Below are positions 12,331 to 22,907 of a DNA stretch of 64,000 nt, in pieces. A model generated the notes under the pieces. It was not told where the DNA came from, searched no databases, and saw only the letters and a program-made list of their open reading frames with translations. Source of the stretch: Macropodus opercularis (taxonomy: Eukaryota; Chordata; Actinopteri; Anabantiformes; Osphronemidae). Made by a program: the position numbers and the translations under genes. Within the stretch, counting starts at the first letter, position 1. Every line of letters starts with the position of its first letter. The stretch spans positions 1,054,001 through 1,118,000 of the forward strand of contig CM061109.1 of the NCBI GenBank assembly GCA_030770545.1. The letters run 5' to 3'.

Positions 12331-13473
12331 TCAAGAGTCCAGGAGACCTGCAAACCAGCTGTGGTCGAGTTTTTTCACCCTCCTCAATTCCCTAATCTCA
12401 GCTTTTGTCAGTGGGGGAGCTGCAGACTCCGTGGCCTGGCCTGTCAAAGGGTCCAGCTCTGGTCGCAAGATGCTAGATTCCATTTCCCCATCTGAATCTT
12501 CTTCCTCTTTCTCACTTTCCACTTCCTCATCTGGATGTCTGTTTTCCTCCCTGCCGCTATCAGAATACAAGGGGGAAAAAAAACAAGTTACCACGAGTCT
12601 GCATATTTGCAAAAACATCAATATCCTCATTTTAGGTGAACTAAGTGACGCTGACATTATGAGACCTGCAATTTTAGTCGAGCTCATTTTCTGTAGCTTG
12701 ACAGCTAACTACTGACCTGGAGTCTGTGATGGAGATGAGTAGAGACTGCACAAACATGGAGCATAAGAAAGAGGTGGAGGGTAGGACATGGGCTGGCGTC
12801 TGTAGGAGCTACAAGAAACAATAAAACATTAAAACAATTTATAAGAAGTTATGCGATACAGGAGTAAGGTAACAAAAACTTGACTGGACCTAAACAGAGC
12901 TGCTACTGACCTCCTTCATGGCAACTGATCCCTGTGGCAGAGATGTTCTGTCAACAGACAGGCTGCTCGCTGCGTCCTGATTTCCTTCCTGCTGCCGGTG
13001 TTTCCCCAGCAACAGGTAGAACGGGGTCATGGCCACGCTGTCATCTATCATAAGCTAAGAAGAGTAAGTAGAAATGTTAAAAAAGGAAAATGCGTACAAT
13101 GAACGTTTTAAAGAGGTGGGAAACAGCACTGATGCTTTCATTCAGAACAACAGAAGGCAAAGAAACGTGCGTCACATCCCAGGTCGTCTTTACAGAGACT
13201 ACAAAACCAAAGGTTTAGACCCGCCATGACTTGGCCTGTTTGTTTAGAAGAAATCATACGGTGCAACAACTGCTAAAGCCCTGCAGCAAACGTCATTTTT
13301 GTTTTCTATTTGCTCTTCATCTAACATCTGGGGTTTTTCCATCGAAGCAACCTGTTTGTTGGGCTCCTACCTGCTTGTTGGAGGTCATCAGCTTGTCTTC
13401 TTCTGCTTTAGTGGTAAACGTCAAAAGGTCCTGAAAGAGTTTGCATCAGTCATCAAAACGAACAGTGAAAACA

Positions 13474-13504
<31 letters not shown>

Positions 13505-16500
13505 GTGCAGAGAGGTCTGGTTTCAAGTCAGCTCTGTAGCTGACTAACGAGTTTAGTTTACACGGGACCTGTGCCTTGACCTTCACCCCAGTAACCCTCA
13601 ACTCTGGGATAAAACCAAAGACCTCACAGTGTTCGACCCAGTTCATAGTCTTGTTGCCACATCAGCATTATTTAATTATTCTGCCCAGTAGAAGACAAAA
13701 ATCCTCTGTGTTCACCATGTTCTGATTGAAGAAGTAGAGCTGGGAATGGTTGAGCCACTGGCTGCTTTCCTCACAGCTCTCCAACATCTCCTCCCGTGGG
13801 GCAAAGACAGCATGCGTCACCTTCCCTGGACACACGGTCTTGTGGGAAAACAGTGGCCGAGGCTCATTGGGCTTAAAAACAAACACTGGAACAGAAAAAG
13901 GAAGAAAAACGAAAGAGCATTTTCGATCAGCTGACAGTCCAAAGAAATGCTCAAGGCAGGAAGAAGGTTTGAAGGACTTTGAAGTTAAAGTGATACTAGA
14001 ACGTATGATTTTAAATCAGGCGCTGTGGGTTTGAATTTCATTATCATAAATGTGGCTTGATGTCATTCATCTGTGACGCTTACAGTCACTGCATCCAGCC
14101 TGATTGCAGAAGGCAGCCATGTTCTCAGAAAGGGGGTCAGCCAGCAGCAGGCTGGTGTCCATGGAGGTGCTCCACTCCACTGCCGGAGACAAAGGACGCA
14201 GTTAGACACAACACGACACCATCAACTACTTAATGCAGACTCGTATAAGATGTTCTCACAGGAGCAGGTGAGGAGGTTCCAGCAACAGAGCATGTTGTTG
14301 GAGGTCGATCCCAGCAGATACTTGGAGCAGCTTAGTCGCCCAAAGCAGAGATTCCTAATGGGTCAAGAAAAGAAAGAAAAAAATCCCTTTTGTTTGCTGC
14401 GACTGTAAAGCATTGTAAGCGCTGCCACCTGAAAGCAGCCAGCTTCTCACACCATGACATATTTCACAGGATTAGCTTCTAAAGAGTTTCCCTGTGAACT
14501 CCCACCAGCGACGCGGCTCATTCATCACAGATCGCTGGTTCAGAGTGAAGTAGTTTGCTTTTATTGGCAAATCCTTCTTTTTAAGAAAAACTGCAAGTCA
14601 CCTTTGTGTTAGTAAATATATTCACAGCTGACTGAAAGTGGTACAGAAACTAACAATAGTAGTTTTGTGTCCTCGGTGACCTGGGGCCCTTCCCTGAGCA
14701 GAGGGGACATCTGCCAAGATGTCGAAGACTCCAGCAACGCTGTGAAACTGCAGGCAGCTTTTACTCAGCTTTTATTCAGAGAAACGACTCTGAACTTCTG
14801 CCTGTTACTGAACAGTAGAGCACTTTCAGTTCAGTAAATCTGCTGCTTCTTCCCTCGTTACTGGTTACTTGTCTCTTTTCTCAGAGCGTGTGCTTAAACT
14901 ATAGCACTGCCAAACTAACTACTGCAGCGACTGAATTGTGATCATTTCTGAATTCCAGTTCTGGAGCTGTTGCGCAAACCTCACCCCCTCTGAGCATGTG
15001 ACATCTTTTGTGCTCCTCAGTTTCACCAACAAAAACACACCTAATGCTCACTGGACACTTTATTAGACCTGTGCTGTCCAATTCAATCCAGTAGAGAAGC
15101 TCTACAGTGAATTCTATTTAGTTCTTACGCGGAACCTTTTGGAAAGTAAGTATAAAGTCTAAAAATCGAATAAAAGAATTGGACCGGAGACGTTTTAATA
15201 AAACTGTCCTGATCGACTGAAACACATCCACTTTGTACTTTTGTTATAAATGTTTACTATTTGCAGTATTGCAGCACTAGTATCAGACACTTTGTCCTAT
15301 TGAAGTTGAATTTGTGTGCATGTATATGGTCCAACCTGACAGTTCCTGGAGGCTGGGAGAGAGTCGTCAGCAGTTCCCAGGAGGCCGGGCTCCACACGGT
15401 CACCACCTCCTGAAAGCCCACTGCCAACAGAGAGCCGTCGGCTGAGAAACAGCAGCACTCGGGCACCATCTTGTGATAGGCCCCGACAAAATCACACGAC
15501 CAGGAAGGACCTTCATCTGCCAGAGAGACACCAAAACACTCAGATGTCAGAACAAGTCAGAACAGAGCTGTAACACGGACAACAGGTGCATCTACAAGAC
15601 GTCACAAGACAAAAACCCACTCCGAGAGAGGGGGGATGCGTCCAACAGGCTGGCAGCAGGGTTGGAGGGGAGGCAACTGAAACACATTACACACGTCCAA
15701 TCGGTCGCACTGTTACACCTCTAGTCTATCCATCCATCCATCCATCTTCTTCCGCTTTTTCCCCGAAGGGGTCGCGGGCGTGCTGGAGCCTATCCCAGCT
15801 GGCTTTGGGCGAGAGGCAGGGTACACCCTGGACAGATCGCCAGTCCATCGCAGGGCCACATATATAGACACACAATCACAGTCATACACACACTCACACC
15901 TATGGGCAATTTACGCATCCAACCAATTGACCTAACTGCATGTCTTTTGACTGTGGGAGGAAACCGGAGACCCCGGAGTAAACCCACGCAGACACGGGGA
16001 GAACATGCAAACTCCACACAGAAAGGCCCACGGTCGCCTCCGGGAATCGAACCCAGGACCTTCTTGCTGTGAGGCGACAGCGCTAACCACCACACCACCG
16101 TGCCAAAACTTTCGAAGTAACTTCATTTGGTCAGAACTAAATTTTGACTGATGCGCAAAAGGCCCGTCCACTGATCTTAGAGTGCTTGGTTTTCCACGCT
16201 TTCTTAATGTTCTAACCGGTCTAGACTCAGGCTCAACACCCACATTTTATGTAAGCATTAACTCAGATTCAAGTTCATGTTAACAGCAGATGCACAGAGA
16301 ATCCAATAAACCAAAGCCAACAACAACATAAAAAACCCAATGTGCTGAACGTGACCTCAGCTGAGCTGCTCGTGGACTAGGTCTCTTACCGTCTGTGTGG
16401 GCTGGCTGCAGCTGCCAGGCTTTGAAGTGTCCCTCCTTGCTGGCAGAGACCAGCGTGGTGGTCTGGCTGTCGGTGGCCTGGCAGAAGCACATGGCTGTAA

Positions 16501-19500
16501 TCTGGGCCTCGTGTGGGGCTGAGATGGTCGTGTTCAGCACAAAGCTGATTCCATCAGCATGTTACAGGGTGGTGGCGAGGAATCGAGGGAAATATAAATA
16601 AGAAAGTTCATACCTGCCATCTTAGTCTGGCCCCTGAAATAACAGCATGGCAATATGAATCACATCTGTACCTTTGGGTTTGTGGGTTGAACTCCCATAG
16701 TTTCAAATTAAGCTCCATCTCAGTTGCGTTTTGTCGTCTTTCTTCCACCGTCGCCAGCCAGTTTCCAGTAGGACTGAAGGCTGCTTTAGCCACGTCCAGC
16801 TGCTCTAGGCCCAGCTCATGAATGTACTCCTGCTGCACAACGTCCAGCTGTAGAACACAGATGAGCTCAGAACCGCACTAGACGATTCAAACACAGACAC
16901 ACAGACACACACACAGACACACACACCAGACCCTCCTGGTGCAGGCAACATCACTGTCATCATGTAGAAACCTGAGACAAACGCAGATCTTTCACACACA
17001 TGGAAGATGTTGACATTCATTTGCATGCCTGTATGGCGATAGTCTCATCTGACCAGGTCTATGGCAACACATACAGTAGTTGTGGGTGCTTACATTATAC
17101 AGCAGCTTGTCTCGTTGGAGAGAGTAAAACTGAAGGTGGCCTGGTTTGCCGTTCAGCACCAGTGCTTTGCTACGTGGATCCACCATTAAGTCGGTCTTGA
17201 TACTTTTTCCTGCGTCAGAAGAAAAATCAAGCATTCATTCCCATCTTTATATGCTCAGGTCCATGTGCAGGGAGACTTCCATGCTGAACTCTTCCTCTTT
17301 GGTCTCTGGGTAATTGGTTTACTGGTGCTATAGGTGTATGTATTAATTTATGAGGCCTCGAGGCGTCTTTATGATCCGTCTACGTGCTGCTGCCACGCAG
17401 TCGGCACTCACCTTTGACCAGACCTTGGATCACAGCTGACACTTTCACACAACTCTGTATGACCGTGATCTCTAAAAACAAAAGAACAGGCAAATGTCAG
17501 GTTCACTGAAAATCTCAGATCGGATCAAATCTACTTGCACACACGCTTCTTTTTCCTCAGTCTATTATTGAGCTCCATCTAATCCAGGAATTAAACCAAA
17601 CCCCGTAGAGGCTGCCTACATAATGTTTTACACACAGTTCTTAGCATCAGTACCACATGTGGTCACTGCCTTCCATCAGAATGAATAACAGGTAAAGCCC
17701 CTCACTGTTATCACTGTGTGAGGTACAGAACAGCGATCCATCAGGTGAGACAGTGATGTGTGTGATGGCAGCACCCAGACGAGGGAGGAAGTCTCGCTGG
17801 TTGTCCTGGTTATATCGCCACTGGACAAGCACCGACTCCACGCCTCCACTCAGCAGATTGGTACCTGGCAAAGCAAAACTTACTGTCAATTTAGAAACCA
17901 AGAAGCAGAAGCCTTCTGCAGGACTCGTAGATTGACTGTTGCGTGGCGGCAGTTCTAGGCGTATCCGATTCGTGCTGCTTCAGTGACAACAGCAGCAGCA
18001 CGGTGCCAACGGTAAATGCAACTGTGTCTGTGTACCTTCTGGCGTGAAGCGCAGTGAGCCGACAGCAGCGTGGTGCCAGTGCAGGGTGGAGTATGTGTAC
18101 TCCTTCTGGTCAGTGAAGTTTCTCCTAAGAGCAAGGTTATTCAAAAATCACTCAAACATGGTGCATGTCATGCACAAAAAAAACTAAATTTTGCAAAGCA
18201 GAAACTGACAACACTGGTACAATACACAAAGGACGTTATCTGCGCCATCGGGTGTGAGCGGCTGAACTTCGCCCACGTGGCTGCTACACTCACCACAAGC
18301 GAATCTTGCCGTCTTCGTGTCCTGTGGCTATGCAGTTTTCATGTGGGTGGCAGGCAACGCATGTGAATGTGTTCTTGCCTCCTTTCTTGTCCTTTCCTTT
18401 AAGGAAAAACCTAGAAACCCACAGGAAAGACATTCAGCATTATTAGCTTGTGCCCCATTAACTATAATGATTTGATAAGTCGCTTCTGTACCAGTGTCAC
18501 CAAGTCAACTGGAAATGCCACTTTTGTACGCAAGTATTCTAAACCTGATTAGTGGCTCCCTCACCTGCATGATGTCTGTTTCTTAAAGTAGAAGACCTCC
18601 AGCTGAGAACCTGTAGCAGAAGCGATATATTCCCCCTGTGGAATAGAGGAGGACATGCAGGGCTACAGGTAAGAAAGCTTAACAGGATTTTCACCTGAAC
18701 AATTATTTACAAGCAAACAGAATGAAGCTAAAGATGTGCAACAATGTATTCAACTGGATTATAGTCCCATATGAATTATGCTCCAGTCGGCTTTTGCTCG
18801 TGTTTTAAGGACAGTTGAAACATTGTTTTGATGGATCTCAGTTAATAGGCTTTCAAACCAATATCCCACCAACACAGTAACCAAACCGAGAATTTCACCT
18901 TTGGGAGTGTAAGCGTTTAAAGACTGTGGGGAATGGAACTGGTGGTGTACATACCCCTTTACCAAAGGCAATGTTTGCTGGGTTGGAGTCAACACAGCTG
19001 AGCACGGATAAATGCTCCCGGGCCTCCACCAGCTGCTCTCTGCTCTGAGGCAGTTGTACTGCAACCAGCTGGAACAGATCTACACACACAGAGTGAAACG
19101 TCAACCTGCAGCACAGTTCCAACCAGTGACCTCAAGATTGTTGGTCTTTGGCGACTCCTAGTTGTCATAGATAACAAGTGCAGTTCTGATGAGGAGGCAC
19201 TAGAATAAAGACTTAACACCCAACTTAGCTTGGTTCCACTTCAGCGACATCTATATATAATTTACATGTTCTGATGTCAAACTAATTTCACTAACATTAA
19301 ATTTATCACTGCTATTTTGTCATAGTATATCTGGTGGATATCAATACTCCAGCTATAATAACTAGAATAAGTGTCAAACCTACCGGATCTTCTGTCACTT
19401 CCCATGGAGGTGACGAGAAACAGGACTCCTTTATGGCATGCAGACGCATACATGGAGTAAACTGGGTGTCCAATGACAAAAGTCTGCAAAAAACACCACA

Positions 19501-21848
19501 ACTGTCACACATGGCTTTTACACAGCAGCAACGTTCTTAGTCTTAAACTAGTAACGACTAACTGCCCATGAGCTGATACTCATACCTACAGGGAGAAAAG
19601 TATTTGAACCGCAGCTGATTTTGTAACAAAGAAATGATCAGTCTATAATGTTAATGCTGCGTTTATTTGAACAGTAAGAGAAGAAAATATGCATTTTAAA
19701 ATAACTAATAATAACTAATAATAACGTGCTTTAGTACTTGGTGGCAAAACGTTTGCTGGCAGTCAGAGCTCAGTGGTTTCTTGTAGGTTTGTTCACATCT
19801 CAGGGGGATGTTGCTCCACTGCTCTTTGCAGATCCTCTCCAAGCCATTAATGTTTCATGGCTGGTGTTTGGCAACTCAAACCTTCAGCTCCCTCCACAGA
19901 TTTTCTTTGGGATGAAGGTCTGGAGACTGATGAGGCTCCATGACCTTACTATGCTTCTTCTTGAGACAGTGCTTTGTTGTCTTGGCCTTGTGTTTTGGAT
20001 CATCGTCATGCTGGACCCAACCACGACCCATTTCAATGCCCTGACTGAGGGAACGAGGTTCTCACCCAACACTGGACGGTACATGGCCCCATCCATCCTC
20101 CCTTTGATGAGGTGGAACTGTCCTGTCCCCTTGGCATAAAAACGCCCCAAAGCTTAATGTTTCCTCCATATGTGACGGTGTTTTTGGAGTCACAACCAGC
20201 GTTTCCTCCTCCTCCAAACACGACGAGTTGAAGAGCTCGATTTTGGTCTCATCTGACCACAACCCTTTCAGCCAGTCTTCCTCTGAATCAGTCAGATGTT
20301 CAGCCTGTAGATGTGTTTTCTTGAGCAGGGGGACCTTGCAGGTACAGCAGGATGTCAGTCCTTCACGGCGTAGTGTGTCACCCACTGTTTTTGATTGGTG
20401 ACTATGGTCCTAGCTGCCTTGAGATCATTGACTAGTTCCTCCCAGTGGTTCTGGGCTGATTCCTCACCGTTCTCCACGAGGTGAGGTCTTGCATGGAGAT
20501 CCAGGCCGAGGGAGACTGGACGGTAATTTATGTTTCTTCCATTTGCCAATAATCGCACCAACTGCTGTCACCTTCTCACCCAGCTGCTTGGTGATGGTCT
20601 TGTAGCCCATTCCAGCCTTGTGTAGGTCCACAGTCTAGTCCCTGACATCCTTGGAAGCCACGGCGAAGAGTTTGGAATCTGGATTGATTGATTCTGTGGA
20701 CAGGTGTCTTTATACAGGTAACGAGCTGAGAGGGCTCCAATGTCAGCTAGTTATGTGTAGAAGATACAGATGGGAGCCAGAGATCTTGCTGACTGACAGG
20801 GGATCAAATACTTATTTCACTCATGAAAGTGCTAATTAATTTAGAGTATAACTTATATTGAAATGCATATTTTTTGTTTCTCTCACTGTTCAAATAAACA
20901 TAGCATTTTACATTATAGACTGATCATTTCTTGGTTAGTGGGCAAACTTTTTAAAAAAAAAATCAGCTGGGGATCAGCTGGGGTTGAAATAATTTCCCCC
21001 CCGACTGTATAAGGGTTGTAAACATCCAGATTCATGCAAGTATTCGCAGTGAGGGAGAGAAGTAGACAGACAACAAGGTGACCCAGTCCAACCTTAATAA
21101 GGATGCCATCTGTGAAGTCCCACAGTCTCACAGTCCCATCTAACGAGGACGAGTAGACCTGCAACAAGCAAAGAGACTCAAATAAAGCGGGATGTTGCTG
21201 CTTAGCGGCCCAACGGCGGAGGATACAGCCGCTTCATGGTACAGCGTGAGCTTAGACGGGAGTTTGCGTCGCCGGGTCAGTTAAGCTCCCGTCACATCTG
21301 TTTACCGACCAACGCGTGACGTCACGCGCCGAGTGACGTCACGCTCAGTTAGCTTCAGCGCTAGTCTCCGTCTCCGGACTGCGTGGGCGTACCTGCAGGT
21401 GGTTGGAGGGTCTGAGCAGCACACCGGTCACCAGGTCGCTGTGGCCCCGCAGGTCGTGGACACACTCCTCCGTGGAGGCGCTGAACACTTTGACGCGCTC
21501 GCCCGAGGGACACAGCAGGAACCTGCAGCCACAGAAGCCGCCACGTGTTAAAACACACTTGACTTGGCTGCGTTCGCGTCTCCGGTCACAGCAGTTACAG
21601 AAAGGCCTGCGCTGACTATGGCAGCGTTTGGACTCAGTAGCACAAGTTGCGTTATCGAGCAGCTTTCGCTAACGCCGGCACCGGGTTCAGCTCTCGGGCC
21701 AATAAGACCTCACGCACTTCAACATCACAACAAGCCTCAGCAAACCCGACACGGACACCAACCTTGAATCGCTGCTGATCGCAGGCTCCCTGAAGTTTAT
21801 TTTACTGCCACCGCGATGAACCACGCGGACGTTCCCGTGTTCTACCAT
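12331..21848 (-). CDS. wdr75: WD repeat protein 75 (UTP17, small-subunit processome), complete, 21 coding exons
   Basis: WDR75 belongs to the t-UTP/UTPA part of the nucleolar SSU processome and is needed for rDNA transcription and 18S pre-rRNA processing. Exons, complement, in transcript order: 21848-21763, 21522-21393, 21158-21093, 19483-19384, 19079-18955, 18635-18565, 18410-18294, 18124-18036, 17864-17706, 17471-17412, 17209-17094, 16847-16672, 16544-16390, 15516-15336, 14354-14260, 14179-14084, 13885-13716, 13430-13371, 13054-12911, 12808-12717, 12556-12331. Phases are consistent throughout and give 837 aa (human 830). Family blocks seen include SSLDGTVRLWDFTDGILIK, TGHEDGKIRLW, LLSGGVESVLVQW, LVLNGKPGHLQFYSL, LCFGRLSCSKYLLG and an acidic C-terminal stretch ending DHSWFAGLLDS. 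WD blades fill roughly the first two thirds of the protein. It converges with slc40a1 and diverges from stat4. Intron 3 carries a Tc1-like element and intron 13 a SINE. Confidence 0.96.
13482..13504. repeat. Poly(A) tract in wdr75 intron 17
   Basis: An uninterrupted run of 23 A on the plus strand. It reads as poly(T) in the wdr75 transcript and lies about 50 bp before exon 18. Confidence 0.9.
15724..16103 (-). mobile_element. tRNA-derived SINE in wdr75 intron 13
   Basis: Read on the minus strand, the element starts near 16103 with a tRNA-like head. There is a box-A-like TGGTTAGCGCTGTCGCC, then a perfect box B GGTTCGATTCC about 30 nt later. A body of about 300 bp follows, ending in an (ATGG)n tail at 15724-15743. 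It is a widespread fish SINE type, possibly the FR2-like class, but I could not confirm the family. Length is about 380 bp and looks complete. Confidence 0.8.
16888..16926. repeat. (CA)n-rich microsatellite in wdr75 intron 11
   Basis: Imperfect CACA/CAGACA repeats beside wdr75 exon 12. Confidence 0.8.
19589..21007 (-). mobile_element. Tc1-like DNA transposon with terminal inverted repeats, defective
   Basis: The left end (19589 on, CAGGGAGAAAAGTATTTGAA) and the right end (to 21007, ...CCGACTG) form terminal inverted repeats of about 75-110 bp. They share the inner block ATTATAGACTGATCATTTCTT, and the element is flanked by TA on both sides, the Tc1/mariner target duplication. The right arm carries a poly(A) run and a duplicated CAGCTGGGGAT segment. 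Length is about 1.42 kb. It lies in wdr75 intron 3 in the same orientation as the gene. Confidence 0.85.
19738..20561 (-). pseudogene. Degenerate Tc1-like transposase
   Basis: Minus-strand frames across this interval give broken pieces of a Tc1 family transposase, including the DEWLKGLWSDETKIELF-like block typical of the DDE domain and later MIQNTRPRQQ-like remnants. The reading frame changes and stops several times, so it cannot code an active enzyme. The family assignment rests on the WSDETK motif and the flanking inverted repeats. Confidence 0.8.
21317..21341. promoter_or_regulatory. Two perfect CRE sites in wdr75 intron 2
   Basis: TGACGTCA occurs at 21317-21324 and 21334-21341, start to start 17 bp. 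Each is embedded in a GTGACGTCACGC context within CpG-rich DNA about 500 bp inside the gene. This palindrome is the full CREB/ATF site. Function is inferred. Confidence 0.6.
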
Positions 21849-22560
21849 GTTTTCACTGAAGCCAACTTTAACCTCTGACCTGTGACCTTTCTTGTGACAC
21901 GGTGGGAGGTGCACCGCCCCCTGGAGGCCTGGAGGCACAGAGCGGCTCCACTGCACAGCGGAGGGATATAGGAAATATTATTAGCGAGCTGGTGGCTCGA
22001 TGGGGACAGCGTTGATCCTGGATGTACATATTTAGCCCTGGTGCAACCTGTGCAACCTATGAAACCAGGGGGCTCAAAGCTCAAAAACCACACAAGGGTT
22101 GGATAAAACAGACGATAAACCACAACAGGCTTCATCTAGATGAACGGTTGGATCAACTTGTTCATCATAGACCCACACGTGTTCACTGCTTGGATGTAAC
22201 ACCCACCAAGGCTGTTTGATCCAACCCTGGTGTGTCTGAGCTTTGCCCCCTCGAAGGCTGCACCAGGGTTAAGCGCTTTGTTTAGTTGTGTTGTGCACCG
22301 TCGACCACAAGATGGCGGTGTTTCCTTGAAACGCATGTGGCGGGTGGCTTCCTTGTACTTGGCCTGTTTTCCTAAAATCAGATTTTTTTGTTCAAATCAT
22401 GTAAATTATATTCATATATGTTATGAATATATAAGACTTTTTTTACTCAACACTGAAGTTTTAAAGAAAAACCTTAAAATGCTCATAAATACAAATAACA
22501 TTGTGTGTAGCACTAGACCTGGGGTGTTGGGTTATGTAATAATAAGTAATGGACGGGGGT
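21849..22560. other. Divergent wdr75/stat4 intergenic region
   Basis: It separates the wdr75 start codon (minus) from the stat4 5' region (plus). It contains a foldback element at 22035-22268. An AT-rich stretch of about 120 bp (22376-22510) follows. No other gene is recognised. Confidence 0.6.
22035..22268. mobile_element. Short inverted-repeat (MITE-like) element
   Basis: The left arm beginning CCCTGGTGCA and the right arm ending TGCACCAGGG are inverted copies over about 75 bp. Both arms carry the inner blocks AAAGCTCA and AGGGTTGGAT-AAACAG. Both sides are flanked by TTA (22032-22034 and 22269-22271), consistent with a PIF/Harbinger-type 3-bp target duplication. Length is 234 bp with no coding capacity. 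The superfamily is inferred. Confidence 0.7.
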
Positions 22561-22600
22561 TCGAAGCCCACCTTCCAGCTCCGCGGAGCCCGTCCGTCAC

Positions 22601-22609
22601 TTCCAGGAA
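22601..22609. promoter_or_regulatory. GAS (STAT-binding) palindrome in the stat4 5' region
   Basis: TTCCAGGAA matches TTCNNNGAA, the site bound by phosphorylated STAT dimers. It lies in the CpG-rich segment (about 22560-22710) that probably holds the stat4 promoter and noncoding first exon, about 300 bp before the start codon. A possible first-exon donor is at 22701-22706 (GGTAAAG). Confidence 0.45.
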
Positions 22610-22907
22610 CGCCTCCGCGCGCCTGCCGGTAAATCACACCTTTCTCCGCCGCCTCAGCCTGGTTACGGGGACTGGGCGGACCGGTTTCTTGAGAACTTCA
22701 CGGTAAAGGGGAGGAGGTCGTTTCCTGAACTAACACGTGAAAACGAAAGTTAAAGAGGCAAACAAGTGCACATGGTGAACGAGAGACGAGGCGACGGCAC
22801 AGGAACGTTTCAGGTGAGAAACAGTGAGAAATAATATCCGGTGGTTAACAAATGAGAGGTTGCGTCGCTGCCTATATCCTGACGCACTGATCGGCTCCAT
22901 CCGCAGC

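Noticed and set aside
22548..22575. T-arm-like GGGTTCGAAGCCC resembling a tRNA 3' half
   Set aside because: No acceptor stem or D-arm could be paired; at most a SINE or tRNA remnant in the stat4 5' region.
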